Shown here one piece after another: positions 1-7,641 of a stretch of DNA of 64,000 bases. Position 1 is the first letter of the stretch. Every line of letters begins with the position of its first letter. Origin of the DNA: Solirubrobacter pauli (GTDB taxonomy: Bacteria; Actinomycetota; Thermoleophilia; Solirubrobacterales; Solirubrobacteraceae); the NCBI RefSeq assembly GCF_003633755.1, contig NZ_RBIL01000001.1, positions 186,001-250,000 of the forward strand, in the 5' to 3' direction. The notes under the pieces were generated by a model, which was given only the letters and a program-made list of their open reading frames with translations, was not told the DNA's origin and did no database searches. A program made the position numbers and the translations under genes.

Positions 1-2
1 TC

Positions 3-1829
3 AGCCTCGAGGAGCGCAAGCGCCGCTCGGGGATCAACACCGACGTGCACGAGGTCGCCATCAACAAGGCGCTCGCGTACATGCAGACCAACCGCGACCA
101 GCTGATCTTCGACCAGGCCGAGCTGTTCCGTCGCGGCTGGGCGGGCGAGCCGACGCGTGACATCCCGGACAGCTTCGTCCCGGGCTGGGGTCCGGAGGAC
201 AACTACAAGACGCAGTTCCCGCGTGCGTACGTGATCCCGGCGGGCGCCGGCCAGCGCTCCGCCGCGGCCGCCAAGCGCCTCGTGGACCTGATCGTCGAGA
301 GCAACGGCCGCGTCACCCAGGCCAAGGCGGCGTTCACCGCGGGCGGCAAGAGCTACGCCGCCGGTTCGTACGTGATCGACATGCACCAGCCGCTGCGCGG
401 CCTCGTCAACACGCTGCTCGAGCCGGGCCTGGACATCACGGACCGCGTCGACGACCTCTACGCCGGCCCGGCCGGCTGGAGCCACGGCCTGACGTGGGGC
501 GCGACCGTCGACACGCTCCAGAGCGAGTTCCCGGGCGTCGCCACCGAGCGCGTCTTCGCGGGCGCCGTCACGTCGGTCGTCCCGACCGGCAACACCGACC
601 TCGTCCTCGATCCGCGTGACGCGGAGGACGTGCTCGCGATCAACGCGCTGCTCGGCCAGGGCATCAAGCTCACGCGCCTCGCCGATGGCTCCGTGCTGAT
701 CCCGGCGAGCGCTCGCGCCGCCGCGCTCACCGAGGCGCAGACGCGCGGCCTCACGCTCACCACCGCCCCGGCGTCGTGGAGCGGCTCGACGATCGCCGAC
801 AAGGTGGTCGTGGCCTACGTCGGCGGCTCCGAGGTGCGCGACGTCCTCAAGGCCATCGGCTTCGAGGCCAAGGCCGTCACGGCCACGACGCTCACCACCG
901 CGCTCACCGCGGACGTCGACGTGCTCGTCGTCGGCGGCACGCTGAACCCGGCCACGCTCAACGCCGCGAACAAGGCCGTCTATGACGCGTTCCTCGCGCG
1001 TGGCGGCGGCATCGTCGGCCTCGGCACCGCCGGCTCGGCGCACACCACCAACGCCGGCCTGCTGACGGCCACCGGCACCGCCGGCAACAGCCTCACCTCC
1101 GGTGTGGCGAACGTCGTCAACCACGGCGGTCCGATCGTCAACAACGCCCAGCCGCACGCGTGGATCTTCCAGCCCGCGTGGTACACGAACCTCGGCCCGA
1201 ACGCCGTCGTCGAGCAGTCGTTCGCGACTGAGCCGCTGCTCGCCGGCTGGTGGCCGAAGACCGGCACCCAGGGCCGTCCGGCGGCCGCCGGCAAGGCCAC
1301 GGTCGTCCGTGCCGAGAGCGCCGCCGGCAACGGCGTCGTCCTGATCGGCACGAGCGTCGTCACCCGCCTGCACGCCAAGGGCCTGAACGCGACGTTCGGC
1401 CGCGCGATCCTGTTCGCGGCCGCGGCCAAGAACACGGCCGCGTCGACGTCCACCGGCGGCACCGTCGGCGGCTCGGTCCCGGCGACGCTGTCCCTCACGC
1501 TGGGCTCGCCGGCCTCGTTCGGCACGTTCAAGCCGGGCGTGCCCGCCGAGTACACGGCGACCACCGACGCGACGGTCATCTCCACCGCGGGCGACGCGAC
1601 GCTGTCGGTGACCGACCCGTCCACGACGAACACCGGCTTCCTCGTCAACGGCGCGTTCAAGCTCGCGCAGCCGCTGCAGGGCCTGGGTGTCGTCAAGACG
1701 TGGACCGGCCCGACGTCCAACGAGAAGGTGCCCGTCACCTTCAAGCAGGTCATCGGCGAGAAGGACCCGCTCCGCACGGGCTCCTACAGCAAGACGCTGA
1801 CGTTCACGCTCAGCACCACCACCCCGTAG
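3..1829 (+). CDS. Secreted M14-type zinc carboxypeptidase, C-terminal part (5' truncated by window)
   Basis: The frame is open from base 3, so this is the C-terminal part of a longer secreted protein. The first ~170 codons resemble the region after the catalytic domain of large bacterial M14 peptidases (segments such as AYVIPAGAGQRSAAAAKRL and GSYVIDMHQPLRGL). A class I GATase-like alpha/beta domain follows (KVVVAYVGGSEVRDVL to the GLGTAG turn). The last ~115 residues (about 1470-1826) are a beta-rich domain starting ATLSLTLG and ending LTFTLSTTTP. The same domain closes three other secreted proteins in this window. The peptidase family call is inferred from the C-terminal half because the zinc site lies outside the window. 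The shared C-terminal domain is directly visible. Confidence 0.75.
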   Translation, partial: SLEERKRRSGINTDVHEVAINKALAYMQTNRDQLIFDQAELFRRGWAGEPTRDIPDSFVPGWGPEDNYKTQFPRAYVIPAGAGQRSAAAAKRLVDLIVESNGRVTQAKAAFTAGGKSYAAGSYVIDMHQPLRGLVNTLLEPGLDITDRVDDLYAGPAGWSHGLTWGATVDTLQSEFPGVATERVFAGAVTSVVPTGNTDLVLDPRDAEDVLAINALLGQGIKLTRLADGSVLIPASARAAALTEAQTRGLTLTTAPASWSGSTIADKVVVAYVGGSEVRDVLKAIGFEAKAVTATTLTTALTADVDVLVVGGTLNPATLNAANKAVYDAFLARGGGIVGLGTAGSAHTTNAGLLTATGTAGNSLTSGVANVVNHGGPIVNNAQPHAWIFQPAWYTNLGPNAVVEQSFATEPLLAGWWPKTGTQGRPAAAGKATVVRAESAAGNGVVLIGTSVVTRLHAKGLNATFGRAILFAAAAKNTAASTSTGGTVGGSVPATLSLTLGSPASFGTFKPGVPAEYTATTDATVISTAGDATLSVTDPSTTNTGFLVNGAFKLAQPLQGLGVVKTWTGPTSNEKVPVTFKQVIGEKDPLRTGSYSKTLTFTLSTTTP

Positions 1830-1842
1830 CCCCGTAGCTCAA

Positions 1843-1871
1843 GCGGGCGGCGCCCCTGCGGCGCCGCCCGC
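1843..1871. terminator. Bidirectional hairpin terminator between convergent genes
   Basis: A perfect 12-bp inverted repeat (GCGGGCGGCGCC / GGCGCCGCCCGC) with a 5-nt loop lies between the stop at 1829 and the convergent stop at 1887. It has no U-tract, as is common in very GC-rich actinobacteria. Confidence 0.7.
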
Positions 1872-1886
1872 GTCGGGCCGGGCCGG

Positions 1887-2933
1887 TCAGGCGACCGGCA
1901 CGGCCGGGCCTTGGAGGCGCGAGCGATCGCCGTCGATGCCGTGGCGAAGGGCGGCGATGACGTCGTCGTGCGGCACACCGAGCCGGACTGCGCTGACGTC
2001 GTCCAGCCGCTGGTAATGCTCGGGTGCGAGCTCGAGGTCGAGTGACCGGAGGTACTCGTCCAGGTGAGCCGGCGTGCGAGGGCCGACGATCGGGATGAGC
2101 GCCGTGGACGCGAGCGATGCGCGCCGGCGCAGCCAGGCGAGAGCGACCTGGACGGGCGTGGTGCCCAGCTCGGCGGCGATGTCGAGCACCGCGTCGACCA
2201 CCGCCGCGCGCTGCTCGGTGCCTTCGACGTCGGCGCCCCGCGCGCTGAGCCGGCCCACCTCGCCCGCGCGGTACTTGCCGGTGAGGAGCCCGCCGCCGAG
2301 CGGCGAGTAGAGCAGCACGCCCAGGCCGTGGGCGTCGGCCATCGGCAGCAGCTCACGGTCGGCGGAGCGCTCCGCGAGGCTGTACTCGGCCTGCAGACCG
2401 GCCAGCGGCGGGAGCCCACGCACCTGCGTCTGCACGGCCGCGCCGGGGATCCGCCATGCGGGGAAGTTGGAGAGCGCGGCGTGCAGCACCTTGCCCGAGC
2501 GGATCAGCTCGTCGAACCCGGCGAGGATCTCTTCGATCGGCGTGACGCCGTCCGGGAAGTGCGGCATGAACACGTCGACGTAGTCCGTGCCGAGCCGGCG
2601 CAGGCTCGCTTCCAGCGAGCGGACCATCGTCTTCCGGCCGTTGCCGGTCGTTCCCGGGCGAGGCGAGCGCTCACGCGTGCCGCTGTACTTGGTGATGACG
2701 ACGAGCTCATCGCGGCGATCACCCAGCAGCTGGCCGAGAACCCGCTCGGCCTCTCCCCCTTGGTAGATGTTCGAGCTGTCGAACGTGGTCCCGCCGGCGG
2801 CGACGAAGCGCTCGAAGATCGCGCGGGATCCCTCGAGCCCGGCGCTGGCGTCGTGGGTGCCGAAGTTGGCGGTCCCCAGCGCATACTCCGAGACACGCAG
2901 TCCGGTCCTGCGCCCGAAGGTCAGATATCGCAA
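1887..2933 (-). CDS. Aldo/keto reductase
   Basis: A 348-residue NADPH-dependent oxidoreductase of the AKR superfamily, predicted cytoplasmic, reducing aldehydes or ketones; substrate unknown. The catalytic tetrad is visible as Asp52 and Tyr57 (TTFDSSNIY), Lys82 (VVITKYSG) and His125 (VFMPHFPDG) on a TIM-barrel pattern of normal family length. The start is TTG at 2933 with a GGGAG ribosome site about 7 nt upstream. It is transcribed divergently from the TetR gene at 3006. The two share a 72-bp promoter region with two short palindromes, so the regulator probably controls this enzyme. Confidence 0.9.
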   Translation of the reverse strand: MRYLTFGRRTGLRVSEYALGTANFGTHDASAGLEGSRAIFERFVAAGGTTFDSSNIYQGGEAERVLGQLLGDRRDELVVITKYSGTRERSPRPGTTGNGRKTMVRSLEASLRRLGTDYVDVFMPHFPDGVTPIEEILAGFDELIRSGKVLHAALSNFPAWRIPGAAVQTQVRGLPPLAGLQAEYSLAERSADRELLPMADAHGLGVLLYSPLGGGLLTGKYRAGEVGRLSARGADVEGTEQRAAVVDAVLDIAAELGTTPVQVALAWLRRRASLASTALIPIVGPRTPAHLDEYLRSLDLELAPEHYQRLDDVSAVRLGVPHDDVIAALRHGIDGDRSRLQGPAVPVA

Positions 2934-2963
2934 TGGAGCTCCCGTGGATCGCTGAGTCGGGTA

Positions 2964-3000
2964 CTACGATCCACCGTAGCAACAAAAACGAATGCTCGTT
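2964..3000. promoter_or_regulatory. Two candidate TetR operator palindromes in a divergent promoter
   Basis: The 72-bp space between the AKR and TetR genes holds CTACG-N6-CGTAG (2964-2979) and AACGA-N4-TCGTT (2987-3000). Both are suitable half-site arrangements for a dimeric TetR protein, and the second ends 5 nt before the TetR start codon. Autoregulation plus control of the reductase is inferred from this layout. Confidence 0.45.
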
Positions 3001-3005
3001 CTTTT

Positions 3006-3557
3006 ATGCCTAAGGTCACCCAGGAACACCTCGACGCCCGCCGCCAGCTGATCGTCGACGCCGCGCGCGCGTGCTTTTCGCGTCACGGCTTCGCCCGCAC
3101 ATCGATGGCCGACGTCGTCACCGAGTCGGGCTTGTCGACCGGCGCGATCTACCGGTACTTCAAGAGCAAGGACGACCTCGTCGTCGCGGTCTGCGAGCAA
3201 GGCGCCGCCGCGTTCCCCACCGCGCTCACCGCCGAGGCGATCACCGGCCTCCTCGAGCACGTCCGCCGCCTGGCCCGCGAACACGGGCACGCGCGCCTGA
3301 CCGCCCAGATCTGGGCCGAAGCGGCCCTCGAACCGGCCCTCGGCGACATCGTGCGTCACCAGCTCGAAGCGCTCCGCGCCGCCGTGGTCGCCCTCCTTCC
3401 CGAACGCCGCGCACCCGACGCCGACCAGATCGCCGAGGCCTTCGTCGCGCTGCTGGCCGCCTACAGCCAGCAGCTCGCCGTCCGCGACGACGTGGCCATC
3501 GAGCCATACACGCGCGCGCTGCTGGCCATCGTCGACAACCCGGAGAGCCCCTCTTGA
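3006..3557 (+). CDS. TetR family transcriptional regulator
   Basis: A 183-residue regulator with an N-terminal TetR helix-turn-helix (about residues 10-58, including TSMADVVTESGLSTGAIYRY). The helical C-terminal ligand-binding domain ends at residue 183. The open frame extends hundreds of codons upstream, but ATG 3006 is preferred because family homology starts here and the upstream stretch lies antisense to the AKR gene. Divergent orientation to an oxidoreductase suggests local control of a detoxification or small-molecule response. The ligand is unknown. Confidence 0.88.
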   Translation: MPKVTQEHLDARRQLIVDAARACFSRHGFARTSMADVVTESGLSTGAIYRYFKSKDDLVVAVCEQGAAAFPTALTAEAITGLLEHVRRLAREHGHARLTAQIWAEAALEPALGDIVRHQLEALRAAVVALLPERRAPDADQIAEAFVALLAAYSQQLAVRDDVAIEPYTRALLAIVDNPESPS

Positions 3558-3571
3558 CTGTCCCCCACCCG

Positions 3572-3618
3572 GGGTGCCGCAAATGAGCGCCTAGGGGTGG
3601 CGCTGGCCTGCGGCACCC
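3572..3618. terminator. Nested hairpin downstream of the TetR gene
   Basis: An outer 10-bp stem GGGTGCCGCA/TGCGGCACCC (3572-3581 and 3609-3618) encloses an inner 5-bp stem GCGCC/GGCGC (3587-3591 and 3599-3603). It sits 15 nt after the TetR stop and is probably its terminator. The rest of the 227-bp gap to 3785 shows no convincing gene. Confidence 0.55.
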
Positions 3619-3784
3619 TCGGATGGTCGGGCGACGCCGGCGGCGTCTTCACCGAGTTGCCCGTGCCTCGGGTGCCGGGACGCATGGCGCTCGTGCATCG
3701 ACTGGCCGACATCTTCGTCGCAGTCTTCATGTCCATGCGCATGCGGGCCGTGACGAGCTCGCTGGGAGGCGGGACAACCGTCGA

Positions 3785-4420
3785 TCAGGCGGAGAGCAGA
3801 CGTTGGTTCACGCGCTGCCAGTGCACCGGCCAGCTGGACGAATCGGTGTCGACGTCGAGCGCCCGCCCGTGCACCGGGTGTTCTCCGGGCACGGTCCGCA
3901 TCGCGATCTCGGCCTCGTGAAGCGGGTAGCCGGGCACCTCGAGCACCGGGCCATCTCCTCGATCTGCGCGGTTGAAGATCCCACGACGGATCAACAGGGC
4001 GACATAGTCGATCCAGTCCGCGAGCTGGTTGAACCGCCGGGTGAACTCGTCTCCCGACACGTCCCACTCGAAGAGCGCTCCGCCCGGCAGCTCGTCGACG
4101 TCGAGCTCGATCGACATCGTCTGGAGGTTCTCGTACCCGACGTCCACGAGGACCAACGGCACCCTTCCCTCGAAGTCATCACGCGTCTGACGCCAATTCA
4201 CCAGCGCCACCGACGGAGGGATGATCCGAGGCCACGTGTGCACCCGCAGCGAGGCCGCATCAACCAGCGTCCACAGGCGCCGTACCTGGTCCGGCAACCG
4301 CATCGGGGCGATCTCGGCTTCGAGTTGCTGCAACGCCTCCAGGGACGTCGGCGGCCGCCACGGCGGAACGTCTGCGGAGACCATCGCGTCCGCGAGACCG
4401 TCAAGCGCTCGTTCCAACAT
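3785..4420 (-). CDS. SUKH (SMI1/KNR4)-like protein
   Basis: A 211-residue soluble protein. The N-terminal segment LEALQQLEAEIAPMRLPDQV followed by RRLWTLVDAASLRV fits the start of the SUKH fold: an acidic helix, then LP-x(2)-(Y/V) and a hydrophobic helix. Acidic beta-strand segments (LVLVDVGYENL, GGALFEWDVSG) follow. SUKH proteins are often immunity proteins to polymorphic toxins or scaffolds in bacterial signalling. No toxin gene is adjacent, so the role is unknown. Assignment is from motif style only. Confidence 0.6.
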   Translation of the reverse strand: MLERALDGLADAMVSADVPPWRPPTSLEALQQLEAEIAPMRLPDQVRRLWTLVDAASLRVHTWPRIIPPSVALVNWRQTRDDFEGRVPLVLVDVGYENLQTMSIELDVDELPGGALFEWDVSGDEFTRRFNQLADWIDYVALLIRRGIFNRADRGDGPVLEVPGYPLHEAEIAMRTVPGEHPVHGRALDVDTDSSSWPVHWQRVNQRLLSA

Positions 4421-4474
4421 GCCGGTTTCTTAGCGCGCAGCGTTCGGCACCGTAGCCCTGCCTAAGTGGGAAGG

Positions 4475-4678
4475 TCAGACGCGAAGCAGCCTGCGAAGGT
4501 CGCCGGCAAGGTCGTCGAGCTCGTCGGGATCGCACGCGTCGAGATCGTCCTCGGCCACTGCTGCCATCGCTTCCGGGAACCGCCGCTCGAAGCTCGCAAC
4601 CTTCTCCGGGTGGGCGAGCTCGAGCTCCTCTACGAGTTCGGCGAGGGTCATGTCGTCGCGGCGGTCGTCGATCATCAC
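4475..4678 (-). CDS. Small acidic hypothetical protein
   Basis: A 67-codon frame starting GTG at 4678 (ATG follows directly at 4675), rich in Asp/Glu/Leu (TLAELVEELELAHPEKVASF, then a DDLDACDPDELDDLAGDL stretch). It is likely helical and cytoplasmic. It lies 54 bp upstream of the SUKH-like gene on the same strand and may be co-transcribed. No family recognised. The composition looks like a real protein rather than a GC shadow, but a protein this short is uncertain. The 267-bp gap up to 4946 holds no recognisable feature. Confidence 0.5.
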   Translation of the reverse strand: MMIDDRRDDMTLAELVEELELAHPEKVASFERRFPEAMAAVAEDDLDACDPDELDDLAGDLRRLLRV

Positions 4679-4945
4679 CGGACCCTAGCTCCCGGCCAAC
4701 GCGAGCAGCGCGTTCGCTCGTTCCGCCGCGGGCGGCGTGCCCTGCCTTGCATGGGAAGCGATCGAGACGCCAGAGCGCGCACGACGTCGAGTTGCAGCGC
4801 GCTTCCCTCGCCAGGCTCAGGCGGCGGAGCGCGACGCCGCCGCACAGCTAATCGCGCGCGGTGACCATCACGTGAGGCGATCGCCACCACCGCGTTCGCG
4901 GCACAGTAGCGCCGATAGTGCGCGCAATCCGTCGGCGTCGAGCCC

Positions 4946-5539
4946 TCACTGCTCGCGCGCCACGACAATCCGGTGCTCGTGGATGATGCTCACGCACCAG
5001 CCCATAAGACGAAAGACGGCATCGCCGTCGCCAGCGTCGAGTTCGTCAGTGTTCTGCACGAGCAGGGTCTTGTTCGCCTCTTCGGCAGGCCCGCCGCGAA
5101 TGTACATCTCGAACAGCCCGATGGCGAGCTTGCGCACCTCGGCTTCCGAGAGCTTCTCGACATAGCGCTTGACGGCGTCGCGCTCGGTCGTGCGCACGAG
5201 CTCGTCGAGCCGTCGCAGGAGCAGCAAAGCCCCGGATCTGGCCGGCGCCGCGCCGGCGAGGTCGAAGGCGGCGGTGTCGATGCGCAGCAGGCCCGCGGCG
5301 AGCGCGCCGGCGACCAACCCCGTGGCGATCCAGCCAGTCTCGATCCTGATGTAGTGGTCGACTAAGTAGGTGCCACCTGCGCCGAGAAGCACGACGAGGA
5401 TCAGCAACAGGACGGCTGACAGGATCAGCGAACCGCGCACCCAACGCCACCAGAACCGGATTTCGATCGCCTCGACGTGCTGGGTAGTGAGCAACAGCGT
5501 GAGAGCCGCCGCGATCGCGATACTTGCAAAGTAGGACAC
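4946..5539 (-). CDS. Two-helix membrane protein with cytoplasmic C-terminal domain
   Basis: About 197 residues from GTG 5539. The first hydrophobic helix is in the first ~20 residues (SYFASIAIAAALTLLL). A second follows the RFWWRWVRG segment (SLILSAVLLLILVVLLGAGG), with a possible third around GWIATGLVAGALAAGLL. The C-terminal half is charged and helical (LDELVRTTERDAVKRYVEKL). The frame is open much further upstream, but that would run into the divergent gene at 5575. Family not recognised. Head-to-head arrangement with a sigma-like factor 35 bp away suggests a membrane partner or regulator of it; this is inference from context. Confidence 0.6.
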   Translation of the reverse strand: MSYFASIAIAAALTLLLTTQHVEAIEIRFWWRWVRGSLILSAVLLLILVVLLGAGGTYLVDHYIRIETGWIATGLVAGALAAGLLRIDTAAFDLAGAAPARSGALLLLRRLDELVRTTERDAVKRYVEKLSEAEVRKLAIGLFEMYIRGGPAEEANKTLLVQNTDELDAGDGDAVFRLMGWCVSIIHEHRIVVAREQ

Positions 5540-5574
5540 CGTGCGGCGTACCCTAACGGCGTAAGCTTGGTGGA

Positions 5575-6174
5575 GTGGAGAGTTCAAACTCTGCCGTGTC
5601 CTTGGACGACCGCCGGGTGATCGCGCTCGCAACGGCGCTTGCGGCCGGCGAGCAGGGAGACACCCGTAGCGTCGGTGCGATCCACGAACTCGTCGTCCGG
5701 CGCCTTCGCGGCCGGATGCGATTGACCCGCTCAGAGGCGGAAGACGCCGCGTCCGAAACGTTGCGCGCATTCGCCGAGATGGCGGTCAACGACGAGATTG
5801 AGCTCGCTCGCTCCCCAGCGCTGCTGACCGCGATCGCTCAACGCAAGGCGGTAGACCTGCTCAGACGCCGGGAGTCGCACAGCCCGGCGACATTGCGCCC
5901 CGCGAGCGAGCCGAGCACGGAGGAACTCGTGATCGCGCTGCTCGAGCGCGACGCCGACGCGCGAGTCGTCCGGGCGGCCATGCGGGCCGCCTTCGCCATC
6001 GATCGGGGAGACATCGTGTACGTCGTCCGAATCTGGCTCGATCTGGCCGACGCGCAGAGCGGCGTGCCTTCTCTGCGAGAGGTCGCGGCCGAGGCACGGA
6101 TCAGCCACACTCAGGTGCGCAGGCTGCTGAACGAGTTCAAGGAACTTGTTCCGCATCCCCCCTCGGGGACGTAG
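5575..6174 (+). CDS. Sigma-70-family (ECF-like) factor
   Basis: 199 residues with a region-2-like segment (LTRSEAEDAASETLRAFAEM, then ALLTAIAQRKAVDLLRRRES) and a region-4-like helix-turn-helix near the C terminus (SLREVAAEARISHTQVRRLL). This is the layout of ECF-type sigma factors, which direct RNA polymerase to a small set of promoters. The linker between the two regions is longer and more divergent than usual, so it could be a non-canonical sigma-like regulator. GTG 5575 leaves a 35-bp intergenic space with the divergent membrane protein. It is followed 17 bp downstream by a small gene, probably in the same transcript. Confidence 0.7.
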   Translation: MESSNSAVSLDDRRVIALATALAAGEQGDTRSVGAIHELVVRRLRGRMRLTRSEAEDAASETLRAFAEMAVNDEIELARSPALLTAIAQRKAVDLLRRRESHSPATLRPASEPSTEELVIALLERDADARVVRAAMRAAFAIDRGDIVYVVRIWLDLADAQSGVPSLREVAAEARISHTQVRRLLNEFKELVPHPPSGT

Positions 6175-6191
6175 AAGCAGTTAGAGAACCG

Positions 6192-6584
6192 ATGACCCAC
6201 ACCCACATCCCCACATCCGAACCTTCCATGCTCGCCGTCGAGATCGCCGGCAAGCTCGACCCGGACCTCCGACAGATACTCTCCGCGCTGGTGGGCATCC
6301 CGCGCCAGGACGCGGAGATCGCGCTCGTCCTCGTTCGGCGAGGCACGCTCGAGGCACTCGCCGCTCTCGACATTGTCGAGATCGACGGCGAGGACACACT
6401 CATCGGACCGGTCGACGCCGTCCGGGTCACCGATCGTGGTGCCGCAGTCATTAGTGCGTGCGCCGAGTTGGCGCCCGCATCAGACACACAACTCACACGT
6501 GACGAGTTTCATCGTCGCGTCTTGGGCGACGCCCACACTGACGTCCGCTTCGCCCTCAGCGGCGGACGCCGGGAACGGAGCTGA
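6192..6584 (+). CDS. Hypothetical protein downstream of the sigma-like factor
   Basis: 130 residues, soluble, with no signal peptide or membrane segment. The middle (GTLEALAALDIVEIDG followed by DAVRVTDRGAAVISACAEL) resembles a winged-helix pattern: helix, strand-turn-strand, then a recognition-like helix ending in 'VTDRG'. The first 40 residues are a separate helical segment. Co-directional and 17 bp after the sigma-like gene, so likely co-expressed and possibly its modulator. No family assigned. Confidence 0.6.
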   Translation: MTHTHIPTSEPSMLAVEIAGKLDPDLRQILSALVGIPRQDAEIALVLVRRGTLEALAALDIVEIDGEDTLIGPVDAVRVTDRGAAVISACAELAPASDTQLTRDEFHRRVLGDAHTDVRFALSGGRRERS

Positions 6585-6588
6585 CGAC

Positions 6589-6620
6589 GAGGCCGGCGCG
6601 GCATCCGCTGCGCCGGCCTC
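6589..6620. terminator. Bidirectional hairpin terminator
   Basis: An 11-bp perfect stem GAGGCCGGCGC/GCGCCGGCCTC with a 10-nt loop sits exactly between the convergent stops at 6584 and 6629. Confidence 0.65.
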
Positions 6621-6628
6621 CCGCCTAC

Positions 6629-7324
6629 CTACTGGCGCTCGTAGTCGTCAGCGTCCACGGTTGCCAGCCGCACGCCTCCCAGCCGCAGCGATCGCTGGGA
6701 CCACGCGATGACGCCCGTCGCCTGCACGTGGTCTGCCGCATGGCGGGCCGCCAGGACGAAACCTTCCTTGATCATCGTCCGCGCACGCTGACGCTTCGGC
6801 AGGTGCCGCGGGCCAGGCATCGCCTGAAGCAGTGCCTCCGCGGTGTCGGGCACGGGCTGATAGTGCAGCGGCGCCCGCGCGGATCGGCAGTCGTGATCAG
6901 GGAAGGCGTCCTTGAAGGCAGTCACTGCCCTCGCGCTAGCGAATGCAGCCGCCTGGGCGTGGCCGTCTCGCAGCAGCTGGCCCAACGGTGCGCGCCCGAA
7001 CGCGTCCGCCACACCGAGATGCTCGAGCAGGACCCGGCGCACGTCGGCAGCATGCGCCGCGCCGAGGACATCGACGACCTCTTCTGGCGCCAGCACGGTG
7101 ATCGAGTCGGGGGGATCGACGTCGAGGAACGCGTCGCGCTCCTCGTGATCCGTCCAGCGCGCCAGACGCCAGCCTCGTGCGGCATCCGAATCGTCGAGTT
7201 CCCACCGCGCGGCGGTGATTCGCACGCCGGGCGGCGCGAGCACCTCGATCCCGTCAGGCCGCTCAGCGACGAAGCACGTACCGTCACCGAAGCGCGACGG
7301 CGCGATCATCCACACGAGGGCCAC
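6629..7324 (-). CDS. Hypothetical protein coupled to a 16-residue leader ORF
   Basis: 231 residues. The N-terminal half is strand-rich (DGTCFVAERPDGIEVLAPPGV, then DSITVLAPEEVVDVLG). The second half is helical and basic (ALLQAMPGPRHLPKRQRART). There is no signal peptide, membrane helix or recognisable active site. The GTG start at 7324 immediately follows, in the same frame, the TGA of a short ORF that has a strong ribosome site. Translation is therefore probably coupled or re-initiated from that ORF. Function unknown. Confidence 0.6.
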   Translation of the reverse strand: MALVWMIAPSRFGDGTCFVAERPDGIEVLAPPGVRITAARWELDDSDAARGWRLARWTDHEERDAFLDVDPPDSITVLAPEEVVDVLGAAHAADVRRVLLEHLGVADAFGRAPLGQLLRDGHAQAAAFASARAVTAFKDAFPDHDCRSARAPLHYQPVPDTAEALLQAMPGPRHLPKRQRARTMIKEGFVLAARHAADHVQATGVIAWSQRSLRLGGVRLATVDADDYERQ

Positions 7325-7375
7325 TCAGACCCCCTCGCAACAACGCGGGACAGACAGGTGGTTGTCCTTACCCAT
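7325..7375 (-). CDS. 16-residue leader peptide ORF (MGKDNHLSVPRCCEGV)
   Basis: ATG 7375 is preceded by a near-perfect Shine-Dalgarno (AAAGGAGATCAC before ATG), the best ribosome site in this part of the window. It reads 16 codons to TGA. The next codon in the same frame is the GTG start of the 231-residue gene. The product carries an adjacent Cys-Cys pair near its end. It may be a translational-coupling leader, an attenuator, or a very short peptide product. A hairpin at 7417-7442 lies upstream in the same untranslated region. Confidence 0.5.
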   Translation of the reverse strand: MGKDNHLSVPRCCEGV

Positions 7376-7416
7376 GTGATCTCCTTTCGAGCCGACTCTT
7401 CTTGGACGGATGCCGT

Positions 7417-7442
7417 CGACGCCACAGGCTCTGGTGGCGTCG
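7417..7442 (-). repeat. Hairpin upstream of the 16-residue leader ORF
   Basis: A 9-bp perfect inverted repeat CGACGCCAC/GTGGCGTCG with an 8-nt loop, about 42 nt before the leader ORF start on the minus strand. It could be part of a 5' untranslated control element. The remaining sequence to 7642 has no recognisable gene. Confidence 0.4.
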
Positions 7443-7641
7443 CTTGGTGCGATGTTCGTTGGCGATGAGGCCCCGGTCACGTGGTTCGGGCGTTGACCGC
7501 ACAAGCTGGAGCGGTCCGGGGTGCTCGACGCACTTAGCCGGGCTTGCCAATGCTCCTACCGCCGTTGCATCCCCAAATGGTTCAGGTTTTCCTGCGTACC
7601 CGGCATCATGGCTATCAAGGACCACCTCGGAGGACACCTCG

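Noticed and set aside
1470-1829. Calling the shared C-terminal domain a true WxL domain
   Set aside because: Neither WxL tryptophan is present; similarity is in layout and the closing strand, so it is reported as WxL-like and as a hypothesis.
2064-3005. N-terminal extension of the TetR frame upstream to 2064
   Set aside because: It lies antisense to the aldo/keto reductase, and TetR homology begins just after ATG 3006.
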